Assembly (NCBI GenBank): GCA_964007475.1
Contig: OZ023273.1
Coordinates: 6,591,234 to 6,655,233, forward strand
Length of the DNA: 64,000 nt
Origin: Hybos culiciformis
Lineage: Eukaryota > Arthropoda > Insecta > Diptera > Hybotidae
Reading direction: 5' to 3'
Made by a program: the position numbers and the translations under genes
The notes under the pieces: generated by a model
Database searches by the model: none
Told to the model about the DNA's origin: nothing
What the model saw: only the letters and a program-made list of their open reading frames with translations
Part shown: in pieces, positions 40,401 to 53,570 of the stretch
Numbering within the stretch: position 1 is the first letter of the stretch
How the letters are laid out: each line of letters opens with the position of its first letter

Positions 40401-40553
40401 TTTCCTTCCACACATCTCTTTTATGGAGTTTGTATCACTCGGGTGCAACTTAACACCGCATTATATGGTTTTATGAGAAGATCACTTAAAATTTTGATCA
40501 CCGTTAATGGAATACGTCCAGTTAAGATTCATATAAATATTAATGTTCTTTGA
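40401..40553 (+). pseudogene. Odorant-receptor-like C-terminal relic
   Basis: A 50-codon open frame reads STHLFYGVCITRVQLNTALY then GFMRRSLKILITVNGIRPVK. It resembles the end of insect odorant receptors: an S..l...vY/C segment before the seventh helix, then a xFMRRSlKpl.itvng..pv stretch. The usual Trp of that region is missing, the final helix (SYFTLL-like) is absent and a stop follows soon, so it looks like a decayed piece. Recognition is by memory of the family pattern only. Confidence 0.35.
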
Positions 40554-40803
40554 GCCTTTTTAAATAAAATCAGTATCTTCTGCAAAACTTAATACGAAAT
40601 ATGTTTTATTAAGTTTAAGTACAATAATAGCCGATATAATGAAATTAATCTGTTTTGAAAAATGAATTATTATTTATGCGAAAATTCATTCAATACTTTA
40701 GCACTACATAAAATGTTTTATGCTGATCCTACTAAAATTCGCCCGCATGCTTGTTTGAGTGTCCACCTATTTTATTAATATTTTTTCGGACTTCGAAATT
40801 TAA

Positions 40804-41019
40804 GTGAATAGAGCTGATGTTGAGTTCCTATTTAAAGTTTATATGAATTTATGTATAATTGAAATCAATGCTATGTTATGTAGTTGTTTGGGAAAGCTTT
40901 CTAGTGTCATTAAGACAGATACAATATTGAATTTCCTTATACAAGTATGTCTTCACAAATCAGTTGAATTTTACTTTAAAAAAATACCAGAGAAATTAAA
41001 CTTTAATGAAGATAGATAA
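40804..41019 (+). pseudogene. Possible odorant-receptor-like internal fragment
   Basis: The frame DVEFLFKVYMNLCIIEINAM ... LIQVCLHKSVEFYFKKIPEK recalls the mid-region of insect odorant receptors (D..f....l..~~..l...L..l followed by L..C...H..v..f...ie). It lies 250 bp after the C-terminal relic, as if from the next copy of a tandem pair, but no neighbouring exon completes it. It could equally be a chance AT-rich frame. Confidence 0.2.
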
Positions 41020-41521
41020 AAGATTTAACTTTATCTTTTTAAATATTTTTCAATTCTATTTTACTTATAAATTATATTAATTTTTAATTCTTCTAAAATT
41101 TGTTTTAAACAAGGAGTATTAAAATTATATTTTAACTTTAATGAAAATAAATTGGCATTAAATTTCGCAAACGACCATTTTCTAAAAAATATCATATAAA
41201 TTTTAAATTTATTCCAAAGAGGGAAATGTTTCAAAAATTTTAATATTTTCTTTTTGTAATAAAATACAACATAAATTCAACCATTTCACTCTAAATTTTA
41301 TGACGACGTTAAATAATGATTGTTCTTTTGGACTGATTCATTTGTGGAAATACCTACTTAATGAAATATGTATATATTATTCCGATTTGTTTATTTTTAT
41401 TTACTTTCTTTAGTTATAAAACAGTAATTTAAAACAAATTGAAGCTTTCTCTGTACAACGACGAAATTTTTTTTTAAATTTTTTATTTCTTTTGTTTCTG
41501 GCTAGATTGGATATATTATTA
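41020..41521. other. AT-rich non-coding DNA
   Basis: No recognisable content between the receptor-like fragment and the next hAT MITE. Confidence 0.45.
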
Positions 41522-41529
41522 CGCTCAAG

Positions 41530-41701
41530 CAGGGCTGGACTGGGAATGAATTTAGGACCGGGAAATTCAAATTTTTCTTAATAAAAAAATTTTCTCACAC
41601 TTAAAAAAAAAATTAAAAGAAGAGATTACAATTTTAGACAACGGATTTTGGCACGGCCCATCGGGAAACTCCCGCTAGTTTGTTAGGCCAGTCCAGCTCT
41701 G
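41530..41701. mobile_element. 172 bp hAT-type MITE with perfect 8-bp target duplication
   Basis: CGCTCAAG flanks both ends (41522-41529, 41702-41709). Inverted ends CAGGGCTGGACTGG and CCAGTCCAGCTCTG. The inner subterminal parts (GACCGGGAAATT and GGCCCATCGGGAAACTCCCG) keep higher GC; the core is A-rich and non-coding. Confidence 0.9.
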
Positions 41702-43572
41702 CGCTCAAGGTATACATATTATGCGAAATAAAAACAGAAATTGAGATATACATTTTCAGTACACAAAGAATTCTTCTACCGGTTTTATGAAAATAAAATT
41801 TAGACAAATAATCAAATTTGCAAAAATTATTTTATCAGTGAAATCTTTTTGTTTTTAACTGTGTAATAATAATAAATGTTCACTTTATTAATACAATATT
41901 GCCTAAAAACCAAAGAGTAAAATAATGTCATTTTACGTCAATGATATTATTTTAATATAAATTTTAAATAACCAGATTATACATACTTTTACATATAATG
42001 TAGGGATAATTTTTAGTCTAGGTCCATATATTATTGAACACAGTGTAAAAGATGATTATAAAAATTTTCTATTTAATATTCGAATTAAAGAAAAAAAAAA
42101 AAGTGAATATTTTAAAAATGTCCTTATTATTATTTTCATACCTATCTATATTCAATTGAAAACTAGATATTAAGATTAAAGTTTTCAGTTGAATTATTCT
42201 CTTTAATTTTTTTTTCCAATTTAAAATATTAATAGGAAATATTATTTGCACGATTATGTACTAAGTGACAAAATCGCTCAATGAAAAGAATCGTTAAGGG
42301 GACTTGCTCTGTCCCAAACAATATTTGTCCCAGATTTTGATTGAAAAGCCGTTTTCGATTATTTTAAAATAGTATAAAACTTTTTAGAATCTGATAAGGC
42401 TAAGGGTTCGAGATCTCTTCAAAACTATTCCTTTGGGTTTATCTCATAAGTGTCCATTTAAATAGTTCTTAAATAATACGAAAAAAATGTCATGCCTCCT
42501 GGCATATAAGCTTTAAAATTTGATGATGGTATATATGAAATAAAAATTAATGTATAAAATCGTACAACAAAAACACATTTATTATGCGCGAAGAGTTTCC
42601 TGAATAATATTAATTTTTTATTTTATTTTTTTCTTTTTAGATAATTTCGTTGGGTGAATCTGTCTAACAAAAAAAAGCTCTTAACCTTATTTTAGTAGGA
42701 ACATCAACTGGTAATTTCTCTTTCAATATAATTTATTAGTTTTTTTTTTTTTGGGGGTATACAATAATAATAAAAATATCTTTTATCTTTGTGAAAAATT
42801 TTTTAGAATTAAAAGCCAATTATAAAAAGCTAAATTTAAGCTAATAATACAAAAAAAAAAAAAACATTATTTTCAAGAAATCATTCAATAAATTATAAAT
42901 TTATTAGAATTTTAAGGGCCGGCTATGTGGAAATATTTTTCCATTATTTTTCTTTTTAATGTTATTGAGGGGTAAAGAAATTAGCTAAAATTTATAGGCA
43001 GTATAATATTCATTTAGAATTATTAATACTTATTATTATATTTTTTAATATTACACTACAGTTTTCTGTTTTCTGTATTTTTTTTCAAAAATCATTGTAC
43101 GATGTGTTCAATTTTTCAATTATTATTATTTTTTTTTTTAATTTAATTCCAAATTCAAAATCTGCTTTGTCAGAAAGTTATTATTACTCTATATATTTTT
43201 AATTAAATTTATATTTTGATTGGTCATAAATTTTGACATGTAATTTAATTTTTAATTTTTTTTCCTCTAAAATCTAATTGAATTTAGAACATGGCTTTCA
43301 TTGATTTAATGACCCGTGTAATTTAATCATCGATCGAATAATGACAACAATGTATTGGAATCTGTTATGAATAAAAATTAGCTTTGTTTAACGTATACTA
43401 GACCCGATGCGAATAGGGTTGAAATGATGTGTTTATAAGCTACGGAAATCCAACAGTTGTAAGTGTATATTGAATATTGTATATAGTAATTGACTGTTCT
43501 GAATTGGATAGATAAAAAGGGAACTGCAAAATATGAATGATATAGAAAAACGAATAAAATATTTTTTATAAC

Positions 43573-43638
43573 TTACCAAACCCAACATCGTTGCAAGTGA
43601 ATGTAAAATATGTATGCTATGAGTTTTATGATCCAACA
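43573..43638 (-). other. Possible short minus-strand exon
   Basis: Reading leftward, CTTATCATAG is followed by about 66 bp and then GGTTTG|GTAAGTT, a strong donor. Frames across it include VLDHKTHSIHILHSLATMLG. No family is recognised. Confidence 0.15.
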
Positions 43639-45151
43639 CTCACTATGATAAGTAACTTATCAGAAGGCTCAATGAAGCACAATCATTTCGAGTGTCGAAT
43701 ATTAGAACTCTTGAGCTGCAGTACCAAAATTTGTCAAGTTATGGGTATATTAAAAAGTTCGATACGTACAATTGGACATATATTTATGTACAATCTTTTT
43801 TGAAATTTTCCTCTTTTTTTGCTTTTTATAGCAATGCAATGCAAGTGTACTTATGTTCACGCAGTGAGAAATTGAATGCTAATTGCGAAAAGATCAGGAT
43901 GCACAAAATGAAATAAATACGTCCCTCTTGTAAAATGTTTTTGACTTTTTGCTCATAAATAATTGTTTATAAACATAACTCAGAAGTGTATGGCTATGTG
44001 TTGTAGTATACCTTAAGTGTACCTACTATAAATTTACTGGCTTTCTTTGTGCATATATTTCGGTTCATCTAAAGTTTAAAAGTCGTATAGTCGAAAAATA
44101 ATAGCTTTATTTTTATTAATGAAAAATGTGTTTTTTCTTTTGAATTTTCATACACCTCAGTTTAATAATATTTTTTTTTCTTTTTATTCGAAATGATAAC
44201 ATGAAGTTAACATAATGTGGTTGTGATTTCTTGTAAACACCACTTGTGACATTTTGGGTCGAGTTCTGTTGTAGAGTATTCATTTAGTATAGATGACATG
44301 TAATATAGTAAAAAGTATAGATGACATGTAAGTAAGTGTACGTATGAAATGTACTGAAATTCTTTTATATAAAAAATAGGATTATAGAAATTAAAATGTT
44401 TTTTCATCTATACATTCTATATATTCTTGGTTCCAATCCAATGTATAATCGTCATTTTAAAATTTTCTTCTTTTTTTTTATAGAATTTTTCTAATCATTT
44501 TGTCATATTTTATGTCAATCGGTCTATTTTTGTCCTTTTTATATATATGAAAAAAAAACTTTCAAAAGATTTGTAATATATTTGTTCCCAGTTCCTTTAC
44601 TGTCCATAGAGTATACCAAAAATACATCAAAATAAAACTTTATTTTGTAATTTAATTTTTTTGAAAAAAAAAAAAAAGGGAAAAACGAACAGAAAATTAA
44701 TTTTCTTCTTAAAAATAAAATCTAGAACAGATAAGACTCATGGGAGCTTCTTCAAAATAATATGTTGTGTGGTTGCTGCTGAAAAATGTCAAAAGTTTTA
44801 TGTTTTAAACAAGGAAAAAAAAAAGATGAAATATGTATCACACATTCATATAATTTTTTTTATTTTTTTAAAACGATTGTTTATTTACTGGGAAAAAATA
44901 TACAGTGTAAGGAAAAGCGAATTTTTTTAAAGGATCTTGTTGAATGCATTTTTATTTTCATATATAAGCACAAAAATGTGTTTTTCAAGTTGAAGCCCTT
45001 GTTTAGTAATATGCGGCTAACTTACTATGCTAATTGTTTCATTAAATGTGAGTCAGCGGAAACGTTAGACTTATCTTAATTAGTTCTAAGCCTGATATTA
45101 TTGGCCTATTTCATCCTTCGATATTTCTGAAAAATTCAATCAATTTGCAAA

Positions 45152-45232
45152 CCTAGGTGAGAATGAAACCCAGGATGGAACACACAGTGTTGTAGGATAA
45201 TAGTAATGCAACCACACCATGATGACAGCTTA
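45152..45232 (-). repeat. tRNA-SINE-like relic
   Basis: On the minus strand ATGGTGTGGTTGCAT (A-box-like) is followed by CCTGGGTTTCATTCTCACC (B-box-like). It shares the AGCTGTCA start and overall layout with the relic at 29668-29752, so both may be copies of one SINE family. Confidence 0.4.
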
Positions 45233-46185
45233 ATTATTCTAATTCTTCGAGTACTAACTAACTTTTAACTAATAAATAATTAAAACCCGGCTTGTAAAAT
45301 TTGCCAGTATGAAGTTTTTTAAATCTTTGAAACTACTTTAAACCATATACACATATTGGAAAACTATATATAAATTTAATTTTATTTCTATTTTTTTTAA
45401 ATGTTATAACACTTTATTAAATGTGCAATTTATTGAAAAAAGAAAAAAAAAGTATGATTATACATTTTTTTTTTTTCTATCTACAACGAGTACAAAAACA
45501 TGCATGCATAATATATATAATATGTATAAATTTATTTATTTTCTAAACTGGATAGAAGCCGAATTTTTTTTTATTTTTTTTTTTTTATCAAAAATAGTAT
45601 ATACATAAAAATGATAAAAAGGTGAATAAATACATTTTTTTTTATTATATAAATATTTTCCGATGATTTATGAAAAAATGTTAACATGTCAAAGTCATCA
45701 AATTTTATAATTTTTATTTCCCAGAGAAATAGGGATTGCAATATTCAAGATATGCAGCACAATACATATTATATTGAATGTATAAAGCATAAAAATATAT
45801 TTATAAGAACGTAGTTTTAAAATGAGAAAATTTTCTTTTGGGAATAGAACAAACTTTGGCTTCAAATGCATATTTAACAGAAAAAATAAAATTTAAATTT
45901 TTCCAAGTTTTCATGTTTTCATTTTTATGTTTTTTTTTTACACTTATATGTAAGTTTTCAATATTAATTTTTTCTTTAAAAAACAAAAAAGTTATTATAA
46001 TAATAATAATCAATGTTATAAAAACTAAAATTATGAAAATTGCGAATGAAACTTTGGGAATTTTTTATTCTATAATATTTAAGAAATCGCTTATCTTATG
46101 TTTTTTAATTATTTCCAAGAAGAAAATGTTTCATTTGATATGCAAATCGAATGATACGTAAAGCTGTATAATTTGAGATAGTTTG

Positions 46186-46274
46186 TCAATAAAGTAATGT
46201 GACATGATAGTGATATATGAGAACCAGTTCGGAATCAACAATCGAGAAAACCCCATCTGATCCTCGTTCAATTT
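46186..46274 (-). other. Possible terminal exon on the minus strand
   Basis: After TTTAAATTCAG on the minus strand comes IERGSDGVFSIVDSELVLIY then HYHVTLLY and a stop, with GC clearly above the local level. Unrecognised; it could be a decayed gene piece. Confidence 0.25.
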
Positions 46275-47466
46275 CTGAATTTAAAGTTTATAATTTTCCA
46301 ATTTTTTCTCTTATAAAGGTTATGTTTAAACTCTTAGAAGAGATCTATTAAAACATTTTATTGATGCTTTATTTTATTGAAGAGTTGTTCTTTCTTATGT
46401 GGAAACCCAATATTTTCTCAAACATCCTCTCTATTATGGAGTGTTCGTTACTATTCCATCAAGTTTTTAAATTTTATTTTCGAAAAAAAAAAAAATAAAA
46501 AATCATATTGGGTGAACGATTTATTTGTTCACCTTATAATTCCACCCTAAACTTTTTATTTAACAAATAATAATAATAAAAAGATAAAATGTAAAATATG
46601 AAAAGTGCATGATTTTATAATGACACATTTTAGATAAAAAATGTCAAAAGGTTTTTTATTTTTTTTTATATCAAATAAAAAATTTCATGAATTATGCTCT
46701 CCAAAAGAAATATTAAATTTATGTTTTATTTACGAACTAAAGTTAATTTACATCTGAAGAAAATAAAATTTCATAATATTTATTTTTTATTTTTTATAGT
46801 TATTATGAGTTTTTCGACTTTTTTCTAGTGAAATTGTTTGATGGATTTTAGTTGAAGTTTTGTTGGAAAATAAACAAATTCTGACAAAATTTTAACCATA
46901 TAACTAGTATAAGTTTGTATTTTTCACATCTTTACTTCACAATGATCTTGTAATATTAAAATCCTTTCTGCCTTAATCCTTTCTAACTTAATCCAGCACA
47001 TGTAACGTCAGATAGCTGTATACTAAATAAATCCATACTCTGAACTATAATTGCTTCACTAAATATCAATTCTTTTGCACATTACTAACATTCGGCAGAA
47101 GAAAATCATTCTTAATCTTTAAAGACTTTATACAGTCCTCTCCCTGTAACAACCTCATTGGGGTTTTATCAAACTGTTACAATTAATTTTATTTGTATAT
47201 GTGGTTAGTGATATATATACAACATGACTATAGTTAAAATATTACATTGTAACTTTTAACCTTATACATTATTTTACATATTTGACTCTGGGTAATTATC
47301 AATAATTGGGTGGCATCAATATAATTTAATTTCAAACCCACAATCCATAATAATTTGAATACTGGGATGTTAAGTTTTTAAAGCATAACATACGCAGAAT
47401 ATATATATATATATATATAGTACATTATGTATAATGCTTGGGGTAACAAAAAAAAAAAAAACAAAT

Positions 47467-47506
47467 ATGCGGTTTTATCTGAAGGCGTCAGCACAGATAA
47501 CCGCAT
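47467..47506. repeat. Small hairpin
   Basis: ATGCGGTTTTATCTG pairs with CAGATAACCGCAT across a 12-nt loop (AAGGCGTCAGCA), a 13-bp stem with one bulge in otherwise AT-rich DNA. Function unknown. Confidence 0.5.
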
Positions 47507-47700
47507 CTGTTTTTAATATAATAACAAAAAAAAAATTGAATTAAATAAATATTATTATAATATATTTACATACACATGTACATTTTTTTTTTATCTTTAT
47601 GTTTATGTGATATTCTGTCCTTTTTTTTATGTATAATTCATTTCTTTACCAAAATGCATATACATTATATATATACATATATATGTGTTATATATGAAAA

Positions 47701-47881
47701 AATTTCGCACAAAAATCCATTCGCCGACAAAAAACTTCAATTTTCAAAGCAGAATATTATTATGTTTGCACAAGTCATGATAATAGCTATTCACTTCGCA
47801 CACAATAAACGGACCGAAGAAGGCAAAGAAAAAAAAGAAAAAGGATTTCATAACTTCTTCAAGTCCAAGAAAAAGGAGTAA
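47701..47881 (+). other. Possible terminal coding exon with basic C-terminus
   Basis: The frame ends HNKRTEEGKEKKEKGFHNFF then KSKKKE and a stop, with several Ser, His and acidic codons not forced by AT bias. CAAAG and CACAAG near 47745-47774 could be acceptors. A chance A-rich frame remains likely; no family is recognised. Confidence 0.2.
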
Positions 47882-50800
47882 TATTATATTGCAATAAATT
47901 TTCTTTCATGAGGAGTTATTGAATGCCAATTTATGATTTTAATATTTATTAGAAAAGAATATAAATAATATTTACATAATTTGGATTTTAAAATCAGATA
48001 ACGCGCCGAATATCTAATATCTAATATACATTTTTTAAATAGGTATCTCAATATCATAAGGTGTAGGACGTTTCTATTGAAAATTATTTAATATTGTGGA
48101 TTGCAAATAATAAAATTATGGCTCCAATTCTCTTTCCTGATAAAACGAAAACTTAATTTAGACACTTACTATTCAGTAATAATTAAGTAATAAATAAATG
48201 AAAAAGATTGAAATCAAGTATATAGATTTAAATCAACAGAATAACTAAGTTTGTGCAAACAAAATAGAATTTTATAAATTTCATTTTGATATTGCAATTT
48301 TGAAAATCTTTTAAAAAATATGAATGTATGTATATACCCTTTTTTTTTTTTTTTTAAATATTTTTTTTTTAAATATTCATATTAAACTTTGGCCTTTGTG
48401 GAATAAAATATATTAATTTTTTTTTTTTTAACTTACAAAATGTTTTGAGCGAAATATCGCTTCGGAAAATTCTCATAACATAGAGATACGCAACATATAT
48501 TACTATGTTTTTATAAGTTTTAGATATATTTAAATATGCATACATAAGACGAATTGAGATACATTTTAATGATATAAGTTATAATAATAATTTGTATTAT
48601 AAAACAAGTACAAAATTAAATTATAATAAGATTATACATACTACGAGTAAAGTCATACTAATACTTTGGTTAGATTTACAAATTCTTTTTTTCACTTAGA
48701 TTGAAATCATATCAGAATGGTTATATCTGATTTGATAATTGCAATATTTTTTCTACACATAACTTTTCTATAGTTAACAAAGTTCATTTCATAGAAATAA
48801 TATATCCTTCTAGCAGAATTATATAAAATATAATATAACTTTTTAAATCATATCTGAACTAAAGGAACATTTTAATGCTTAACACTTTTTAGAAAAAAAA
48901 AAAAATGTACATATATATATTATTTTGTATTATGTTTAAGCTGAAAAAGGATAATATAAAAGCAATTTTTTTTTTGTATTTATTGAAAGAACAACTCTTT
49001 GAGGTTATCTCACAAAACATAATATTAAATTCGTGACGAAACATTGTAGGTGGATTCTAATATTTAAAGGGTACGAAATTTAAACTGTACTTACGACATA
49101 TAAGGACATGCAAGGGTATGTAATTAGGTATTAGTTCAAAATGTACATATTGCTGTTTGATAGAGATTTATATGTAAATGAATAAATAAATAATTGAAAA
49201 GAATAAGATAGGTCTTCTAGAACATTGCGCGAATTGTTGCGTAATAATTCTAGTTTTATGTTATTTAAGATGGACGGAAAAAATTTTTATAGATTAAAAA
49301 TTGAATTAAATAATTTTGAATTATTAAATTTTTTTGAATACTATTTTCCACAAAATCCGTTTGTTTAATTTAAATTCAAATATTTTTTAATTTTATTTTT
49401 TCTCAAAAATGTAAATATAAAATTTAAAATCATAACAAAACTTTGGAAAACTTTAGCATTTCCCACATTTTACTCATTTAAAAAAAAAAAACAAAATTTC
49501 TATGTTAAGGTTTTTCTTCTTTTTTTTTTTTTTTTATTTTGTTTTGAAAATTGTTGAAAACTCATAGAATATTTATTTTTTGATATAAAACCGCATATTT
49601 TTTTGACCATTGGTATTAAAAACTAATGTTTTATGGTTCCCAACAAATTTTATTTTTAATAAAAAAAAGTTAAAAAAAAACAACATGAAAAACAAAACTT
49701 AAAATCCTAATATTCTGTCTATTATGGTTTAAAAATTTTTTTTTTTATATAAATATTAAAAAGAGAAAATATTAAAATAAAATTATGAATAATTAGAAAC
49801 ATGGTAGCACTTTAAATAATGAATATTTTATTTTATATATAATAATATATTATATGTATAATATAGATGTGTACGCAGTCATATAACATTAATACATGTA
49901 GCAGAAAATCTAACTTAAAATTTAATTATATATATATACCTAATTATTATTATAGTTATATCAAAATAGATAATATAGTTATAAGCCACATAGATTGAAA
50001 TAAATTAATAAATAAATTGTTTGAATTTAATAATTTAGGAATTATTATTTTTCGTAATTTCCACTTAAACATAATGCAAAATTACATAGAGCAAGTACAT
50101 GTTTGATTTATGATATTTATATAGAATTTTCATAACATTTCTATTACAAAAAAAAAACTTTAGATATTTGATGAATGATGTATGTATAATAGCATTTAAA
50201 ATAATGTGTAAATAAACATAGGTATAATACCTAGTGTACCATTAGCCTGTTAACAGTACACATGGCTAAGTGTAAAATATTTTTAAGACTGCAACATAAA
50301 ATTAAAATATTAAGATAACGCTAGGTTAGGTTGAAGCGGGCTTATTCGATTTTTTCTCCATTTATCAGAATACTATGTTTTTATTTCACAATTAATTCAT
50401 TTATATAGATTTTCTTAATGTATATAAAATATGAAATAAGCTAAAATACATGATTATTTGAGAATTTCACTAAATCTTAATCTTTGTTATTAACTAGATA
50501 TATAAATAGCAATATACACCTACATATTGTACATTGTACAAATTCCTTCAATATTGAAATAGTTCTATATTATAAGAATGAGAATTTATAAAAATTTATA
50601 AAGATGTATATAAAGAAAACACGTACATATATATTTAGGTATAAAATTTTCCTTATTTATATTAATTAAAATCTTGATTGCAATTATTTTTCTTATTTTC
50701 TTTCAATTAAATGAGTTTCATGTGTTTTCTTTTATATAATTTCTTCTTGCTTGTTTTTTTTTTTGTTCTATTAAAATGAAAAATAATTTATTATGGTGTC

Positions 50801-53084
50801 ATGTCAATTTTTAAGAGGTAAGCGTGCTTTTAAAGATGCTTTTTATCCCAATTAATTTTTCATTTTTTTTTCTTCCTTTTTGACCCTGTTTGTTTCCTTT
50901 CAAAAAGGACAATGTTTTGGAAATAAAAAAATTTTATTGTAAAAGAATGAAAACATTTCGAAGAAAAGGTTTCGATTATTTTTCCTATATTCTCAAGCAT
51001 TTTAAAAATTTATCTTGAAAATCACTTCATGTTCAATCATTTAATAATATTAATAATAGAAAATTAAAGCAGTTAATTACACAATCACTTTTCGTATCCT
51101 AAAATCGATTGACTAAAACAATTTTTTTTTTAAGGTATGGTAAAGGTTGTTTCTTAACTTTTGTTTTGATTACAGATTTTGAAATATGTTAGACAGTACG
51201 CTGCATTAGGTTCTTACATAAAACTGCGAAATTAAATTTTACGTTACAAATAGTGTGTTAGATTTATTATTGAATTGAATTTTGTTTCTAATGTAGAAAA
51301 AGTTAAATTATTGGTCATTATGCTTTCCACGCTTTGGATTAGAATAATAATATATTTCTAAATTTTTAAGAATAAATCAGGATAATAAAATAATACCATA
51401 AAATAAAGATAAAAAAAAAAAAAATTGGATTAAATCTTGAAAATAATTAGGTTAAGTAAACATTTTTATTAACTCTTCAATAACTATTTTATTTCGATGT
51501 CGCCATTTGAAATGAAATAAATTAGTTAATTAAATTATTTCCAGGATATTATTAAAACAAATAAAAATAAAAAAAAATGCATTGTCGTCGTTCGGTATGT
51601 TTAGAGTAAGGATTCTAAGAAACAATATTTGGAAAAAGTTCTGGGTTCTTAAAAGTCTAAATGGATGTAAATTAGAGTGGAACTTAAAAAAAAAATACTT
51701 AGACTCCAATTCAATATAATTTAAAATATAAGTTAATAAATAATTGGCATGAGTTCAGACATTTGTAGTTCTATTAGGAACTATGTGATCAATATTAATT
51801 AGTTAATTATACAAATTCATTATAAATGCCTCAACAAAGAACTAATTCAAATCAAATAGTGTGTTATAGAACTGACAGTTTGATATTAACACTTTAAAGT
51901 ATAGCATGTGATTTAATATGACAGATGATATCATCGTTTTGTTTCGATTTTAATTAGAGCATAAAATATATGATAAAAATTAATTTTATTTACACTTCAT
52001 TTCTTCCACTTCAAGTATTTATTATATATATTGTTTTTATTAATATAATAAATATGTTTTGATAATAAATATAATAAAATAATATTACAATATATAATAT
52101 TTTATCTTTAATTCGTTATTCCATAAACTTATATTTTAATATGAAAAAAAATCGAATTTATTTTATAAAATCGGAGCACAATAATTGCTCGCAATATTAT
52201 TTTGTTTAATACCATCTTATTACTAACACTATAAAAAAGAATATCTTCGCGTAATTCATTTTATCACTTTAACATTAATAAAACATAATTGGTTAAAAAA
52301 ACAAAAACATTAATAAAAATATATAAAAATATAAACAAATCCATTGGCTATTTGAATAGAAATTTATTAATAAAAAAATAATAATCAAAAAAATATATAC
52401 TAGATACTGTAAATACTATATACAATTTATATTATTGGGACACAATTTCAATGAAGTCTCTATTATTTTTTGTCATAAAAATAATTTATTTGCAATTAGT
52501 AAACAACTAGTGGAGAAATAAATCAAAAAAAAAAGAAAGAATATTTATCGTTTTGTTTATCGCCTCCGGATACTTATTTTTCTCATTATTGATTTTTTTT
52601 CAATATTTTTATTTGAATATTTTATATAAGATATATAATAATAATAATAATGTATGAATGAGTATATTATAATATGTGTATAGAAATTGATTTATGTTAA
52701 TAAAAATGAATTTTGTTACAGGTTTATAATATTCAATATGTTTCTAATTTTAGAAAATAAATATTCATAAAATGTAATTATGTAGTCAATTCGAGGATAT
52801 TTTGTCAATTATATTATATTTATATTTTTTTAATTTATAGTTTCTATAATAAAAACATTTAAAATAACTGTCTTTTCTTACAAAATGTTGTATTTACATA
52901 TGGTTTTTATGTATAAATGTATTGAATATTATATAAGATAAATAGGAAAATATATAAACAAATCGATTTGTTTTTTAGCGTAAAAGATTGTTTTTGAATT
53001 GCCATTATTAAAGTTATAGTTTTTAGCTGTTTTCCATTAAAAATTAAAAAAAAGGGACTGTATGTTTCAATTAAATGTCTGTTC

Positions 53085-53570
53085 GTTCGTTTGCGACTAG
53101 AGTACTTATATCTTTTGAGCCAGGCAAACGATTTAACCTCAATCACTTTCACCTCCTCTAAAAATTGAGATTCTACTATTTCAAGTTTTAGACTTAGAGG
53201 CTCTCAACCTCCCAAGGGTCTAAATCATTTAAAATTTATGAAAGTTTAATTAAAATAAATTTGTGGTTGGATAGATGTCGATTAGAGGAACTTGAAAAAA
53301 TTGTTAGAGCACAAGGATTCGGTCTAAAATCTGGATTTTGATTCAAATTGTTATATTTGTGCATATTTTTTAAATTTTATTGGTATTCAAGGGACTCTAA
53401 AAAATATGTTTAGAACCTGATTCTGACTGAGGTTATCTTAAAAATAGAGTATTCTAAATCGAAATGATGAAACCTTGGCCCCATACTTCATTTATGAGGT
53501 ACTGTTCTATATTTTTTTTAATTACATTAAAGAATTTAAGTTTATTTTATTGAACAAAAAAAGATAAAGT
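53085..53570 (+). repeat. Dispersed repeat, copy 1
   Basis: Shares colinear diverged blocks with 61715-62150: CACCTCCTCTAAAAATTGAG versus CACGTCCCCTTAAAGATGAG; CTCTCAACCTCCCAAGGGTC versus TTCTTAACCATCCTAGTCTA; and TTCATTTATGAGGTACTGTT versus TTCATTTCAGAGGTACTGTT. Same orientation. No ends or coding frame found. It begins with TTCGTTCGTTTGCGACTAGA. Confidence 0.6.

Larger units (their letters stand above)
41710..53080. other. Long AT-rich non-coding stretch
   Basis: About 11.4 kb with no convincing gene. Contained items are listed separately: 43573-43638, 45152-45232, 46186-46274, 47467-47506 and 47701-47881. A 16-bp direct repeat (GTATAGATGACATGTA) occurs near 44287 and 44316. An AT dinucleotide run lies at 47399-47419. 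Confidence 0.45.

Noticed and set aside
49209..49250. Inverted CTAGAA...TTCTAG around ATTGCGCGAATTGTTGCG
   Set aside because: Short and imperfect; no evidence that it is more than a chance hairpin.
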